Assembly (NCBI GenBank): GCA_013695765.1
Contig: JACCZW010000057.1
Span: 1 to 64,000 of the forward strand
From: Gammaproteobacteria bacterium
Lineage (GTDB): Bacteria > Pseudomonadota > Gammaproteobacteria > JACCYU01
Direction of reading: 5' to 3'
DNA: 64,000 bases
In this document: positions 45,027 through 56,984 of the stretch, one piece after another
Numbering within the stretch: the stretch's first letter is position 1
Layout: the number at the start of each line of letters is the position of its first letter
Notes under the pieces: generated by a model
What the model saw: the letters and a program-made list of their open reading frames with translations, nothing else
What the model was told of the DNA's origin: nothing
Database searches by the model: none
Program-made: the position numbers and the translations under genes

Positions 45027-46466
45027 CTAAGCCCGTTTGTCACGTTCGCGATTGGCCGCACGCAGTTGCGCGAGCTTCTCCCCGATCTTGATTTCCAGCC
45101 CGCGTTCGACCGGGAAATAAAAACGCTGCCCGATTAGTTCCGTCGGCAAGTAATTTTCGCCCGCGGCGAAGCCTTGTGCCTCATCGTGCGCGTAGCGGTA
45201 GCCCTTGCCGTGGCCCAGTGACTTCATCAGCCGCGTGGGCGCGTTGCGCAAATGCGGCGGCACTTCCAGACTGCCGGACTCGCGCGCCGCCTGCGTGGCC
45301 GTCTTGAAGGCGTTGTAAACCGCGTTGCTTTTGGGCGCGCAGGCAAGATAAGCCACCGCCTGGGCGATTGCGAGTTCGCCTTCGGGACTACCTAGGCGTT
45401 CATACGTATCCCAGGCATTCAGCGCGAGCTGCACGCCACGCGGATCGGCGTTGCCGATATCCTCGGAGGCGGTGCGCATGATCCGGCGCGCGATGTAGAG
45501 CGGATCGCAGCCCCCGTCCAGCATGCGGCAAAGCCAGTAAAGCGCCGCATCCGGATCCGAACCGCGCACGGATTTTTGCAGCGCGGAGATCTGGTCGTAG
45601 AAGATGTCGCCGCCCTTGTCGAAGCGGCGCAAACCCTGACGCGTGACCTCGGTTATGGTGTCCGCATCGATCACCGCGCGCCCGTCGATTTCGGTCGCCA
45701 GATCGGCGGCGATCTCCAGCAGGTTAAGCGCGCGCCGCGCATCACCATCGGCGGCCCGCGCCAGGGTGTCGCGCAGATCGGGCGCGAATTCGAGATGCTT
45801 CTGCCCCAACCCACGCTCCGGGTCTTCTAGCGCCTGGTCGATCAGCGCGCGAATGTCCGTCACATCAAGCGGCTTGAGCACATAGGTCCTCACACGCGAC
45901 AGTAGCGCGTTGTTGAGTTCGAACGATGGGTTCTCGGTGGTGGCGCCGATGAAATAAATCGTACCGTCTTCCACGTGCGGGAGGAATGCGTCCTGCTGCG
46001 ACTTGTTGAAACGGTGCACCTCGTCGACGAACAGCACCGTCGCGCGCCGCTTTGCAACGCGCGTGCGACGCGCCTCGTCGATGGCCGCGCGAATGTCCTT
46101 CACGCCGGAGAGCACCGCGGAGAGGCTTAAAAAACGCGCGCCCGAGGCGCCCGTAATCAGACGCGCCAGGGTGGTTTTGCCGGTGCCGGGCGGTCCCCAG
46201 AACACCATCGAATGCAACCGGTCGTCCTCGATCGCGCGGCGTAACGGCTTGCCCGTCGCCATGATATGCGCCTGCCCGACGAACTCCGCCACATTGCGCG
46301 GACGCATGCGGTCGGCCAGCGGCCGGTAAGGTGATTCAAGGCTATGCAGACCGCTCAAAGTGGTATTAGGGTCGTTTTCATGGCGCTTCGCTGTATGTAG
46401 CGCATGATCGCGACGATAGCGAGCGCCTGACTTGCGGCGCTGTTCATAGATCGTTGAACTCGACAT
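45027..46466 (-). CDS. rarA: Replication-associated recombination protein A (RarA/MgsA)
   Basis: An AAA+ ATPase that acts at stalled replication forks. It has [20 protein letters not shown], Walker [12 protein letters not shown], Walker [11 protein letters not shown] and the sensor [12 protein letters not shown]. The C-terminal tetramerisation region is complete (479 residues). The family usually starts within ten residues of SPYRPLA; the annotated 5' end gives about 45 extra residues and overlaps the upstream gene by 23 bases. A TTG at 46361 is an alternative start. It lies downstream of lolA as in E. coli, with a lipoprotein gene between. Confidence 0.94.
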   Translation of the reverse strand: MSSSTIYEQRRKSGARYRRDHALHTAKRHENDPNTTLSGLHSLESPYRPLADRMRPRNVAEFVGQAHIMATGKPLRRAIEDDRLHSMVFWGPPGTGKTTLARLITGASGARFLSLSAVLSGVKDIRAAIDEARRTRVAKRRATVLFVDEVHRFNKSQQDAFLPHVEDGTIYFIGATTENPSFELNNALLSRVRTYVLKPLDVTDIRALIDQALEDPERGLGQKHLEFAPDLRDTLARAADGDARRALNLLEIAADLATEIDGRAVIDADTITEVTRQGLRRFDKGGDIFYDQISALQKSVRGSDPDAALYWLCRMLDGGCDPLYIARRIMRTASEDIGNADPRGVQLALNAWDTYERLGSPEGELAIAQAVAYLACAPKSNAVYNAFKTATQAARESGSLEVPPHLRNAPTRLMKSLGHGKGYRYAHDEAQGFAAGENYLPTELIGQRFYFPVERGLEIKIGEKLAQLRAANRERDKRA

Positions 46467-47064
46467 CTTCCAGGAAAGCTGCCGCCCGATCGAAAAACGC
46501 GGAATCCTGGTTTCTCAAGTACTTAATGTCGGTCGGGAAACGAATGTGCGAGTATGACACTTCGATACCCACGGCCCGGTCTTCCGGGTGCGCACAAATA
46601 AGCCGCGTCATCTCGATGATCATGTTTCTGGTGCCACCCGACTTTTCCACGGGCACCTGCGTTTCCCCAATATCACGAGACTTAACGCAGTCGACGCCTT
46701 TGATGGCATCGGCTTCCACCTCGTGCATTGTGGTTACTAAACGACCCTGCTCATTACTCCTGAGTTGCACGGAATCTATCAGCCGTCGCAGTTCCTCGTT
46801 AGTTCTGTATGGCGGCAATTTGAGCAAGCCTGCGTCGATAATGAAGGTCTTGTCCCGACCTTCATGGCGCCTGACGAGCAACAGCCGCGAATCGTTTTCG
46901 ACTACATCCCATCCCGCCTCATCGGGGGGCAATAACGAATAGCCATCGCGCGAGATTCGTTCCGGCGGAAGCGGAAGTTCTCGGCCAACCGGCGGGTTGC
47001 CAACACACGATGTGCAAGCTATTAACACGCAGCCGATTGTCAACCAAGGCCTGATCAGGATCAC
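46444..47064 (-). CDS. Lipoprotein of unknown function
   Basis: [20 protein letters not shown] is a lipoprotein signal peptide with lipobox LIAC (Cys17). The 206-residue protein has charged beta-rich segments ([40 protein letters not shown]) that I do not assign to a family. It lies between lolA and rarA on the same strand, close to lolA, so a role in outer-membrane lipoprotein traffic is possible but not shown. Confidence 0.7.
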   Translation of the reverse strand: MILIRPWLTIGCVLIACTSCVGNPPVGRELPLPPERISRDGYSLLPPDEAGWDVVENDSRLLLVRRHEGRDKTFIIDAGLLKLPPYRTNEELRRLIDSVQLRSNEQGRLVTTMHEVEADAIKGVDCVKSRDIGETQVPVEKSGGTRNMIIEMTRLICAHPEDRAVGIEVSYSHIRFPTDIKYLRNQDSAFFDRAAAFLEDVEFNDL

Positions 47065-47079
47065 TACCTAAGGTCGCGC

Positions 47080-47751
47080 TCAGCGCGTCGCATCGATCAC
47101 ATCCGTGCCCGCCGATGGCTCGAACTCAAACCGCGTGGGATCGATCTCGACGTTGGTGCGTACCTTGTCGAGCCGGATGACGGTGGTCTGGCCGAACTGG
47201 TCGTGCAAAATCATGCGGCGGATGCCGCTGTCATCCAGACCCAGCCGGATGCGGTTGAATTCGATGTCCTGCACCCGGGGCGCGAGTTGCACCCAGTCCA
47301 GACCGTCGCGCTCGCCGGTCTCCTTTATATTGAACTGTTCTTTTAACGGCCGCTCGCCGATCAGCAACGCGATCGGCGCCGCGCCCAGCGCGTCTTCCAG
47401 CGACTTGACGGTCGCCTGTTCGAGCTCTTCGTCGTAAATCCACAGTCGTTCGCCGTCCGCCAGAATCAGTTGCACATCCGGTTCCTCGTACTCCCAGCGA
47501 AAGCGGCCCGGGCGCATAAGCTGGACGGTACCACTAGATTGCGCGACCTGCTCGCCATCCTCGCCCAGTACCAATTGCGTGAATTTTGCGTCCAGGGTGC
47601 GCACTTCGCTGGAAAAGCGCGCGAGCTGTTCGGCGGCCGTCTGGGCAAGCGCGGGTTGCAGTGTCAGCGACGCCAACAAGACCCCTGACTGTAGGGTGCG
47701 CCATGCGAAAGCGCTAATCGCGGTTGTGTCAGTTCGTACACAATCAATCAT
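47080..47751 (-). CDS. lolA: Outer-membrane lipoprotein carrier LolA
   Basis: LolA is the periplasmic carrier that takes lipoproteins from LolCDE to LolB. It has a signal peptide ending near PALAQ and the family core VRTLDAKFTQLVLGEDGEQV, GTVQLMRPGRFRWEYEEPDV and QLILADGERLWIYDEELEQA, with the conserved Arg in RFRWEY. 223 residues including the leader. In many relatives ftsK, lolA and rarA are adjacent; here about 970 bases separate it from ftsK. Confidence 0.94.
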   Translation of the reverse strand: MIDCVRTDTTAISAFAWRTLQSGVLLASLTLQPALAQTAAEQLARFSSEVRTLDAKFTQLVLGEDGEQVAQSSGTVQLMRPGRFRWEYEEPDVQLILADGERLWIYDEELEQATVKSLEDALGAAPIALLIGERPLKEQFNIKETGERDGLDWVQLAPRVQDIEFNRIRLGLDDSGIRRMILHDQFGQTTVIRLDKVRTNVEIDPTRFEFEPSAGTDVIDATR

Positions 47752-47883
47752 GATTTTGTCTCAAGCCGGCAGGATCCTGGTGCACGCGTCGCATTCTGCT
47801 CTTGTTCAGATCAGTCTCATAACACGCGAATTCAGCAGCGCGGAACGGCTGCATGGAAAGACACGTTAGCGACCCCGCGTCCG

Positions 47884-48192
47884 ATGGAATGGAAGATTAG
47901 GTTTATGCAGCGTACTAAAGAGAGGGCTGAGAGGGACCTAGGTATTACAGAAGCCGTGCGTCATCGTCTACTCGAAAAACAGCGAGAGAGACTTTCCGAG
48001 AAGGCGCGTTATGAACAAACGCTGCATAGAACGAGAGTGCTTTACGTTCGTCCAATAGCCACGTTGTATGACAGATTTGCTCGACGCCTTCTGGAAGCGC
48101 TGAACTGGCCCCTGCATCACTTAGAAGATTGGTCAATCCAGCGTCACCGGAGGGAGATGCAATTAAAAGAATTTTCATGTCCAGATTCCTAA
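47884..48192 (+). CDS. Hypothetical basic helical protein
   Basis: A 102-residue open frame in the ftsK-lolA gap, rich in Arg, Lys and Glu (MQRTKERAERDLGITEAVRH, LLEKQRERLSEKARYEQTLH), likely alpha-helical. I recognise no family. Codon use is unlike its high-GC neighbours (many AGA/ATA codons), and it is convergent with the small frame at 48236. Possibly a horizontally acquired or lineage-specific gene, or not a gene. Confidence 0.45.
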   Translation: MEWKIRFMQRTKERAERDLGITEAVRHRLLEKQRERLSEKARYEQTLHRTRVLYVRPIATLYDRFARRLLEALNWPLHHLEDWSIQRHRREMQLKEFSCPDS

Positions 48193-48204
48193 GTAAATAT
48201 AGTG

Positions 48205-48232
48205 CCTGGGTCGAGATTGATCTCGAACCAGG
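48205..48232. terminator. Bidirectional terminator-like hairpin
   Basis: CCTGG(G)TCGAGA-TTGA-TCTCGA(A)CCAGG forms an 11-bp stem with one mismatch between two convergent small frames. It is followed by CTTTA on the forward strand; neither side has a strong T-tract. Confidence 0.4.
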
Positions 48233-48235
48233 GCT

Positions 48236-48340
48236 TTAGACGTGACGAAAAATGAACGCAAGAGCCAAAACAAAGCCCGAGAGCGCTGCAATGATTTTTG
48301 CGATATCGATTGTCACGGTAACTGCGATATGCGCCTTCAT
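48236..48340 (-). CDS. Small single-pass membrane peptide
   Basis: A 34-residue frame, MKAHIAVTVTIDIAKIIAAL plus GFVLALAFIFRHV, is one hydrophobic helix with a charged tail. GGCGGAAAC lies upstream of the ATG. Similar single-helix peptides are often missed by gene callers, but I cannot confirm this one. A longer frame to 48538 is low-complexity and not believed. Confidence 0.35.
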   Translation of the reverse strand: MKAHIAVTVTIDIAKIIAALSGFVLALAFIFRHV

Positions 48341-48718
48341 GGAGTTTCCGCCATTCAGGTGCAGCCGCAGCAGGCCTGCGCGGCCGCGATGAGTTCGTGG
48401 CCGTGCTTTGGTGGTTATTGGTATTGCCGGTGACGAGTCTCGCTCGCGAATACGTCTCGTTCGGCACCATTGGCCACCTAACGGCACACTTGCCAGTGCG
48501 CCGGGGAGGAAGTGGATCAAGTTCCGCTGTTCGCGCAACGGAGTGCTTGTGTTCCATGCCCTCCCGAAACTTCATATATAACCTAACAAGTTTTAGGTTG
48601 GCGAGTATTGCATGAGACTGGGTATTCCGCATCTAATTGTAAGACCAGTTTGGGAAACAAAAATGTCATGCGTGAGCGTAGACACCTGACGCAATGCGGT
48701 TGACTGCGATGCAGGTGT

Positions 48719-51076
48719 TCAGTTGCGCGGTGGCGGCGGCGCCAGCACTTCACGGCCGCCGCTGGCCTGCACGGGACTCACCACGCCGGCCAGCTCCATC
48801 ACCTCGATCATGCGCGCCGCGCGGTTGTAGCCGACCTTGAGACGCCGCTGCACGTAGGATATCGACGCCTTGCGCGATTCGGTGACCACCGCCACCGCTT
48901 CGTCGTAAAGCGCATCCTCCTCGCCGCCGCCATTGCCGGACAGCGAATCCGGACCCGGCACTCCGTCCTGCCCGGCTTCCGGCTCCTGCAGCACGGCCTC
49001 GATGTAGTCCGGTTTACCCTTGCCTTTAAGGAAATCGACCACCTTGTGGACCTCGTGATCGCGCACGAACGCACCGTGCACCCGCTCCGGCACCGCCTGG
49101 CCCGGCGGCAGATACAGCATGTCGCCGTTGCCCAGCAACTGTTCGGCGCCCATCTGATCGAGAATGGTGCGTGAATCGATCTTGCTCGATACCTGAAACG
49201 CGATGCGCACCGGGATATTGGCCTTGATCAGGCCGGTGATCACGTCCACCGACGGTCGTTGTGTTGCCAGCACCAGATGGATGCCGGCGGCGCGCGCTTT
49301 CTGCGCCAGCCGCGCGATGAGTTCTTCGACCTTCTTGCCGACCACGATCATCATGTCGGCGAATTCGTCGATGACGATCACGATCAGCGGCAGGGTTTCA
49401 AGCCCCGGCGCTAGCGCCTCCGGGTCCAGTTGCGCGCCGCGGTCGAACAGCGGATCGGTGATCGGGCTGCCAAGGTCGCGCGCATCCCTGATCTTTTTGT
49501 TGAAGCCCGCGATGTTGCGCACGCCCAGTGTAGACATCAGCTTGTAGCGCCGCTCCATCTCCGCCACGCTCCAGCGTAGCGCGTTGGCGGCCTCCTTCAT
49601 GTCCGTCACCACCGGCGCCAACAGGTGCGGGATGCCGTCGTAGACCGATAGCTCCAGCATTTTGGGATCGATGAGGATCAGCCGCACGTCGGCCGGTATC
49701 GCCTTGTAAAGCAGGCTCAAAAGCATGGCGTTGATCGCCACCGACTTGCCCGCGCCGGTGGTGCCCGCCACCAATAGATGCGGCATGCGCGCCAGATCGA
49801 CCGCCACCGGCCGGCCGCCGATGTCGCGACCCAGCGCCAAGGTCAGCGGCGAACCCGTCTTCTCGTACACCGGTGACTGCACGATCTCGCTCAATGAAAC
49901 AATTTCGCGCTGCTCGTTGGGAATCTCCAGGCCCACTACCGGCTTGCCCGGAATCACCTCCACGATACGCACGCTGATAACGGACAGCGCGCGCGCCAGG
50001 TCCTTCGCCAGACTGCTGATGCGGCTGACCTTCACACCCGGCGCGGGATGCAGTTCGAAGCGGGTGATGACGGGCCCCGGCTGCACGGCCGTCACCTGAG
50101 CCTCGATGCCGAAATCAGCGAGCTTGGCCTCGACCAGTCGGGAGAGATCCTGCAATTTGGCTTGCGAATAACCGCCCTGATGCGGCAGCGGCGGATCGAG
50201 CAGCGGCAGCGGCGGCAGTTCGGCACTGCCGGGGCTGCCGACAAACAGCGGGAACTGTTTGCCCAGCCCTGAGTATTCCCGCGGGACTATTGCCGGTTCG
50301 GCTCGCGACGTCGGTTTTATGACCGGCACCGTATCGCCCAGCACGGGGTCGATACGCGGCGCCTTGCGTCCCTTTGACGCGGCGCGATGATCTTCGGCGG
50401 GCGGTTTGGCAGCCAGCCGGGCGGCGCGGTGCGCGTGGGAAGCCTGCCACAGCGATTGAGCGCGGCCCACGGTCTGGTTGTACAGACTCATGCCGCCGCG
50501 ACCGAGCGTATCCATTAACCCAAGCCAGGACAGGCCAGTGAACAGCGTTATCCCAGCCAGCAGCAACGCAATCAGCAGCAGGCTGGCGCCGACGAAATTG
50601 AAAACGCCTTCGAGTCCGTGCCCGACCAGATCCCCCAGGATGCCGCCCGCGTCGAGCGGCAGCGCCGCCGCACCGATGTGCAAAGTGGCCAGCCCGCAGC
50701 CGGCCGCCAGGGTTATTGCGAAGCCTGCCCAGCGGATGCTCAAGTCGCCGTAAACCGGCTGCTCCGGCGAGCCGGCGCCACGGAATATCAGCCAGCCGCT
50801 GTAGATCACTATTACGGGTGCGAGAAAGGCGAGATAGCCGAACAGATAGAAAAAAGCGTCGGCAAACCAGGCGCCCGCTACCCCGCCCAGGTTGGTGGCG
50901 GCGGCACCACCTCCGGTGTATGACCAGCCCGGGTCGCTAGGGTTGTAGGTCAGCAGCGCCATGAGCAGGTACAGCCCGATCGCCACGAGCACGAACAAGG
51001 CGCCTTCGCGCATGCCGCGAATGACGTGTCCGCTCAGGGTACGGCCAGCGACCTTTTTCTGCGTTGCCTGAGCCAA
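48719..51076 (-). CDS. ftsK: DNA translocase FtsK
   Basis: FtsK anchors at the septum and pumps chromosomal DNA during division, activating XerCD. There are four N-terminal membrane segments (about residues 25-180), a shorter linker with basic and Pro residues (about 200-310), and the RecA-like motor with Walker A GTTGAGKS, Walker [12 protein letters not shown] and [15 protein letters not shown]. The C-terminal gamma domain ([20 protein letters not shown]) binds KOPS. 785 residues, with a much shorter linker than the 1329-residue E. coli protein. Confidence 0.97.
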   Translation of the reverse strand: MAQATQKKVAGRTLSGHVIRGMREGALFVLVAIGLYLLMALLTYNPSDPGWSYTGGGAAATNLGGVAGAWFADAFFYLFGYLAFLAPVIVIYSGWLIFRGAGSPEQPVYGDLSIRWAGFAITLAAGCGLATLHIGAAALPLDAGGILGDLVGHGLEGVFNFVGASLLLIALLLAGITLFTGLSWLGLMDTLGRGGMSLYNQTVGRAQSLWQASHAHRAARLAAKPPAEDHRAASKGRKAPRIDPVLGDTVPVIKPTSRAEPAIVPREYSGLGKQFPLFVGSPGSAELPPLPLLDPPLPHQGGYSQAKLQDLSRLVEAKLADFGIEAQVTAVQPGPVITRFELHPAPGVKVSRISSLAKDLARALSVISVRIVEVIPGKPVVGLEIPNEQREIVSLSEIVQSPVYEKTGSPLTLALGRDIGGRPVAVDLARMPHLLVAGTTGAGKSVAINAMLLSLLYKAIPADVRLILIDPKMLELSVYDGIPHLLAPVVTDMKEAANALRWSVAEMERRYKLMSTLGVRNIAGFNKKIRDARDLGSPITDPLFDRGAQLDPEALAPGLETLPLIVIVIDEFADMMIVVGKKVEELIARLAQKARAAGIHLVLATQRPSVDVITGLIKANIPVRIAFQVSSKIDSRTILDQMGAEQLLGNGDMLYLPPGQAVPERVHGAFVRDHEVHKVVDFLKGKGKPDYIEAVLQEPEAGQDGVPGPDSLSGNGGGEEDALYDEAVAVVTESRKASISYVQRRLKVGYNRAARMIEVMELAGVVSPVQASGGREVLAPPPPRN

Positions 51077-51128
51077 ATCCGATAATCTCCCTTACGTTGC
51101 TCTGATAATTTGTTGAAGAATCTAATTA

Positions 51129-52199
51129 TTATAAGTCATGTAGCTCGGCGCGTATAACTGGATTGTCAAAATGGCCGGCGCGGACGTTAATGCCGGCCCG
51201 CAGTGCCGCGTGCGTGTCCCAGTCGGGCCTGGTGAGTCTGGCTACGTAACCCATGAGGCTCGCGGACAGCGCCTTGGAGGACGTGCGCGGCACAGCACCC
51301 GGCATGTTGGTGACGGTGAAATGCTGCACCCCCTCTTCGATATAAACGGGGTCGGCATAGCTTGTCGGCCGGCTGGTCTCCACGCAGCCGCCCTGATCGA
51401 CTGAAATATCAGTGATCACGCTGCCGGGGCGCATGCACTTGATCATCTCGCGCGTAACCAGCTGCGGCGACCGCTTGCCCGGCAACAGCACCGCGCCCAC
51501 CAGCAGATCGGCCGCTGGCAGCGCCGCCTCGATATCGTGGCGGAACGAATACAGCGCGGTGACGTTGGGGCTCAGGTTCCGCATGCGCGCCAGTCGCTCG
51601 CGATCGAGATCGAACACCGTGACGTTCGCGCCCAGGGCGGCGGCCACCGCCGCGGCCGCGCCGCCGGCCACACCGGCGCCCAGCACCACAACGTTGCCGC
51701 GTTCGGCAGCCGCTAGGCCGCCCAGCATGATGCCCGATCCGCCCTGCGGCTGATGCAGCAAGTGTGTGGCGACCTGCACCGACAAACGTCCGGCGATCTC
51801 GCTCATCGGTGCCAGCAACGGCAGCGCGCCGTTATGTTCCACCGTCTCGAACGCGATCGCGGTGAGACCGATATCGCGTAGTCGCGCCGCGAGTTCACGG
51901 TTCGCCGCCAAATGTAGAAAACAGAACAGCAGATGCTCGCGGCGCAGATAAACGAGGTCCGCGTCTATCGGTTCCTTGACCTTGACTACCAGTTCGGCGC
52001 GCGCATAAAGCTCGGCGGCACCGCGGCAAATCCGGGCGCCGACGGCACGGTAGTCTTCATCGCTGAACCCGCTTTCGAAGCCGGCATCGCGCTCAACGTA
52101 GACTTCATTATCTTCCCGCAACAACTCTTTGCACGCCGCCGGTATAAGCGCCACACGCCCTTCGTGCGATTTAACTTCAGTGGGGATACCAATACGCAT
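51129..52199 (-). CDS. ald: Alanine dehydrogenase
   Basis: This enzyme catalyses reversible NAD-dependent deamination of alanine to pyruvate. The N-terminus MRIGIPTEVKSHEGRVALIP carries the substrate-binding Arg and Lys; the Rossmann motif is VVLGAGVAGGAAAAVAAALG, then FDLDRERL and DISVDQGGCVETSRPTSY. 356 residues, typical for the class. It is divergent from trxB. Among close relatives, the possible confusion is with NAD(P) transhydrogenase alpha subunits, but the length and motifs fit Ald. Confidence 0.95.
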   Translation of the reverse strand: MRIGIPTEVKSHEGRVALIPAACKELLREDNEVYVERDAGFESGFSDEDYRAVGARICRGAAELYARAELVVKVKEPIDADLVYLRREHLLFCFLHLAANRELAARLRDIGLTAIAFETVEHNGALPLLAPMSEIAGRLSVQVATHLLHQPQGGSGIMLGGLAAAERGNVVVLGAGVAGGAAAAVAAALGANVTVFDLDRERLARMRNLSPNVTALYSFRHDIEAALPAADLLVGAVLLPGKRSPQLVTREMIKCMRPGSVITDISVDQGGCVETSRPTSYADPVYIEEGVQHFTVTNMPGAVPRTSSKALSASLMGYVARLTRPDWDTHAALRAGINVRAGHFDNPVIRAELHDL

Positions 52200-52374
52200 A
52201 GGACTCTGCCTTTGTCATGCTGCCTTTACCAACAACGGGCCGGCTCGTAACATATCCGCTCTTGCCTTGACTTCAATCCGTCCGTCCGAACCCGCGCAGC
52301 GTGGAATGGTCATATCCCGGCATTCGCGCGTACGAACGATATTGTCGGCTCACGCGGCCGGCGCCTCAAAGTAG

Positions 52375-53346
<972 letters not shown>

Positions 53347-53426
53347 ACCGCTATCCAGTTGTTCGTTACCAGCCTGTCGCCAGCAAAGCGATAGTTCATC
53401 TATTTCGCCACCACAGGCGATGCCAA

Positions 53427-54626
53427 GTGCAACCTGACCATTGTCATCAGAATGAGTTTCACGTGCAGGTCTGCGACTCGCTGGAGGCAGTCGGCGCGGA
53501 CGAATGGAACCGGCTGGCCGGCTACGACGAGCCTTTTCTAAGCCACGAATTTCTCGTCGCTTTGGAACGACACGGCTGCGTGGGCAAGGCGTTTGGCTGG
53601 CGTCCGACGCATTTGCTGGCGCGCGACCGGGACGGTGCGTTAAGCGGCGCGATGCCTCTGTATATAAAGACCAACTCGTACGGCGAGTTCGTGTTCGACT
53701 GGTCGTGGGCTTCGGCTTACGAGCGTAATGGGCTTGAGTACTACCCGAAGCTGGTGACGGCGGTTCCCTATACGCCCATCACAGGCCCGCGCATGCTGGT
53801 GCGCACCGATGCGAAAGCAAGTCGGGTCAAGGACCGGCTGATCGAGAGCGCGGTTGCGCTAGCCAAGGAACGCGGTTTCACTGGCGCACACTGGCTGTTC
53901 ACGGACCCTGCCGATACCGAGCGGCTACTGGCGCATGACCTGATGCTACGGCTGGGAGTGCAATACCACTGGCATAACGACGGCTATCGCGATTTCAATC
54001 ATTTTCTCGACGGCTTTCAGTCCCGCAAACGAAAGAAGATTAAGCGTGAGCGGGCGCGCATGCCCGAGCAGAGTATCGTTCTAAATATAGTTCACGGCGA
54101 CCAGGCGGGCGAACGCCTGTGGAAAACGGTGCATCGCTTTTATACCGACACGTTCGATCGCAAATGGGGCGTTCCCACTCTGAACTTGGGCTTTTTCAAG
54201 GAGATCGGGCGCACGATGGGAGCGCGGGTGGTGCTGGTAATGGCCGAGCTTGATTCGAATCCGGTCGCCTGCGCGATAAACTTTCGCAGCGACAATGCGC
54301 TTTACGGCCGCTTCTGGGGTTGCGACCAGGCGTTTCACAGCCTGCATTTCGAAGCCTGCTACTATCAGGGCATCGACTATTGCATCCGCCACGGGTTGCA
54401 ACGCTTCGAGCCCGGCGCGCAAGGCGAACACAAGATCTGGCGCGGTTTTCTCCCGACTCGCACCTGGTCAGCCCACTGGATCGCCCAGCCGCAGTTTCGT
54501 GTCGCACTCACCGATTTTTGTCGACGCGAACAAGCTGCGATGGAACAGGAATATCAGGCGCTCTGGACTCTATCTCCGTTTCGCCCCGAAGCGGTGCCGC
54601 CCACACACGCTCCGCCGGCAAGCTGA
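53427..54626 (+). CDS. DUF482/FemAB-like N-acetyltransferase family protein
   Basis: It belongs to the PF04339 family of GNAT-fold, FemAB-related proteins (PYTPITGPRMLVRTD, SRKRKKIKRERARMPEQSIV, FEPGAQGEHKIWRGFLPTRT). These are thought to transfer amino-acid or acyl groups in cell-envelope biosynthesis; substrate unknown. 399 residues with family-standard length. The first 12 residues are not conserved. It lies 80 bases after trxB, possibly cotranscribed. Confidence 0.87.
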   Translation: MQPDHCHQNEFHVQVCDSLEAVGADEWNRLAGYDEPFLSHEFLVALERHGCVGKAFGWRPTHLLARDRDGALSGAMPLYIKTNSYGEFVFDWSWASAYERNGLEYYPKLVTAVPYTPITGPRMLVRTDAKASRVKDRLIESAVALAKERGFTGAHWLFTDPADTERLLAHDLMLRLGVQYHWHNDGYRDFNHFLDGFQSRKRKKIKRERARMPEQSIVLNIVHGDQAGERLWKTVHRFYTDTFDRKWGVPTLNLGFFKEIGRTMGARVVLVMAELDSNPVACAINFRSDNALYGRFWGCDQAFHSLHFEACYYQGIDYCIRHGLQRFEPGAQGEHKIWRGFLPTRTWSAHWIAQPQFRVALTDFCRREQAAMEQEYQALWTLSPFRPEAVPPTHAPPAS

Positions 54627-54646
54627 CGATGTGGGGAACCAACTGT

Positions 54647-55705
54647 CTAGCCGAACATCGCCTCCAGATCGATCGATGAGCGCCGGCCGAGCATATCGAA
54701 ATTTTGCTCTAACCAGATCTGGGCCGCCGCCCGCCCGCGATCCTTGAGCCAGTGCAGAAAAGCGCTGTCATTGTCGAGCTTGCTGGCGCCGTCGAGCTTG
54801 GTCAGCGCCTGGTCCGGCTCGATCATATGAAGGTTCAGACGGCGCAGACGGCGCTCCAATTTGCTTACCAACAGGAAGTTGCCGCTGACCTGCTGCTTGG
54901 CGTGCACGATCGAGCGCATTTCACGCAAGAACGTGGTCCCGAAGCTGAGTTCAGCCGTACGCTGTTGGATGCTCGATACCGATGTGGGCAACTGCGGCCG
55001 GTCACGCGGGTGCAGCAGGATAATGGCGATGTCCCGCGCGCGGCAGTCGTAAAAGAGCGGAAAGAGCACAGGATTGCCCGCGTAGCCCCCGTCCCAGTAC
55101 GCTTCACCGTCGATCATGACCGCGTGGTGCAGAGTCGGCAGACAGGCCGAAGCGAGCAGCGCCTCGGGGGTCATTTCGCGGGTTTCGAACAACCGCAGTT
55201 TGCCGCTGCTCACCTGCGTCGCCGCAATGAAGAGGTTGATTTTGCTCTGCTCGCGCAGTTGCTCGAAATCGAACAGGCTGATGACGATCTCACGCAGCGG
55301 GTCGAGATTCATGGGGTTAAGCTGGTAAGGCGAAAAAATCCGGGTCATCGCCAGCGCGCCTTCCAGCGCGAACGAACGTTCCACACCCATTATGCCAGCG
55401 CTTGGAGAATATCCGGGAATGCTGATGCCCACCCGATTCCACAGGCTGGCCAGCGAATGCCGCGCGCCTTCGCGGCCATCGACTGTCATGCCGTAAGCCA
55501 GGGCCACCGCGTTCATGGCCCCGCTGCTGGTGCCGCTGATACCCTCGATGATCAGGCGTTCGTCTTCCAGTAATCGATCCAGCACACCCCAGGTGAATGC
55601 ACCGTGAGCGCCACCGCCTTGTAGCGCCAGGTTTACAACTTTGCGACTTTTAAACCACATGTCACGTCCTCCCTGTTGCGACGCAGCATACGGCAGCCGC
55701 AACAA
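54647..55705 (-). CDS. Patatin-like phospholipase family protein
   Basis: The protein has the patatin catalytic features: glycine-rich oxyanion loop ALQGGGAHGAFTWGVLDRLL (about residues 28-47), nucleophile Ser in GISGTSSGAMNA, and the Asp dyad partner in WDGGYAGNP. The active Ser-Asp dyad is intact. No signal peptide or membrane segment, so it acts in the cytosol or is secreted by another route. 352 residues. It is convergent with the DUF482 gene. Confidence 0.93.
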   Translation of the reverse strand: MLRLPYAASQQGGRDMWFKSRKVVNLALQGGGAHGAFTWGVLDRLLEDERLIIEGISGTSSGAMNAVALAYGMTVDGREGARHSLASLWNRVGISIPGYSPSAGIMGVERSFALEGALAMTRIFSPYQLNPMNLDPLREIVISLFDFEQLREQSKINLFIAATQVSSGKLRLFETREMTPEALLASACLPTLHHAVMIDGEAYWDGGYAGNPVLFPLFYDCRARDIAIILLHPRDRPQLPTSVSSIQQRTAELSFGTTFLREMRSIVHAKQQVSGNFLLVSKLERRLRRLNLHMIEPDQALTKLDGASKLDNDSAFLHWLKDRGRAAAQIWLEQNFDMLGRRSSIDLEAMFG

Positions 55706-56096
55706 TCAGGCAACTCGGGTGACCTGAAACCTACTCGATGTCAATCATTCCGACGGCTTTGAATCGGCGCATGATTTATCCCCTGTCCTGACAAATCCTC
55801 AAAGGTTAAAGTTTAGGGTAAAATTTGGATTGCCGTATCGAAGGGAAGCCATGTTCAGACACCCGACCGGCGACGTACAGCCGTGAAGCACTGTAACACT
55901 CACGCTGGTGCGCCCCACGGACCCGCGCAGCTTAAACGGTGGGCGTAGTATGAGCAGATTGCCGGCCTCGTCCGCGAATCACAGCACTTTTACTGAATTG
56001 AATTAATCAACGGTATGCCTGGCGCTGAAGAAAGTAACGAAAACGAGCGAGGAGCATGCGCGCTCTTCCAGTCAATCACAGCAACCGAGCCGCACC
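55706..56096. other. Gap with no supported gene
   Basis: These 391 bases between the divergent patatin and aat genes contain no supported ORF. AT-rich stretches near 55795-55830 (AGGTTAAAGTTTAGGGTAAA) are candidates for promoters. No repeat of the named families is seen. Confidence 0.4.
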
Positions 56097-56984
56097 ATGA
56101 GCATCGAATGGCTGGACCCGATAGACCCTGAATGTCCGTTTCCGCCGGTCGAAGCGGCGTGCACCGAACCGGGCGGTCTGCTTGCGGCCGGGGGCGACCT
56201 GCATCCGGAAAGATTGCTGCGCGCCTACCGCAACGGCATTTTCCCGTGGTACGAACAGGGGCAGCCGGTATTATGGTGGGCGCCGGACCCACGCGCGGTG
56301 TTGTTTCCGCATAAATTCAGACTGACGCGCAGCCTGCGCAAATCCATACGCAACAGGGGCTACGCCGTCACTTTCGATCGCGCCTTCAGCGAAGTGGTGG
56401 CCGGCTGCGCCGCGCCGCGACGGCAGGGCGCCGGCACCTGGATCACGGATGCGATGCTGTCGGCATACTGCCAGTTGCATGCGCGGGGCGCCGCGCACTC
56501 CGTGGAAATCTGGGACACTCAGGGGGAGGCGCGGGCCGAGACGCTGGTCGGTGGTCTGTACGGTGTGGCCATCGGCGGCGTATTTTTCGGCGAGTCCATG
56601 TTCAGTTGGGCAACGGATGCCTCCAAGGTTGGCATGGCTTATCTGGCACGGCATCTGCAACTCTGGGGCTATGCACTGATCGACTGCCAGTTGCCTTCGC
56701 CGCACGTCAACAGTCTCGGCGCCGAATTGATTCCGCGGCGCCGGTTCTCACGTAAACTGGCGCGCTATTGTTCTATGCGGGGCAATCCCGCACCATGGGC
56801 GGTAGATTCACGTCTGGACGTATCCGCATGGCAGCCGAGCGATACCGACATCGATGGCAACTTCGTCGGCGACGGCGCGCATAACGAGTACGCCGCGCGC
56901 CACAACACGGAACTCTGCGCTCGCGGCAGCAACCAAAAACGGCGTGGAAATACAAACATAGACGTACAGAGGAAGACTTTATGA
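56097..56984 (+). CDS. aat: Leucyl/phenylalanyl-tRNA-protein transferase, long C-terminus
   Basis: Aat adds Leu or Phe to N-terminal Arg/Lys proteins, marking them for ClpSAP degradation. It has the motifs [58 protein letters not shown] and [15 protein letters not shown]. Domain sequence ends near residue 240; another about 55 residues have no homology I recognise and run into the next gene, whose ATG overlaps the TGA by four bases. E. coli Aat has 234 residues. The extra tail may be neutral. Confidence 0.93.
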   Translation: MSIEWLDPIDPECPFPPVEAACTEPGGLLAAGGDLHPERLLRAYRNGIFPWYEQGQPVLWWAPDPRAVLFPHKFRLTRSLRKSIRNRGYAVTFDRAFSEVVAGCAAPRRQGAGTWITDAMLSAYCQLHARGAAHSVEIWDTQGEARAETLVGGLYGVAIGGVFFGESMFSWATDASKVGMAYLARHLQLWGYALIDCQLPSPHVNSLGAELIPRRRFSRKLARYCSMRGNPAPWAVDSRLDVSAWQPSDTDIDGNFVGDGAHNEYAARHNTELCARGSNQKRRGNTNIDVQRKTL

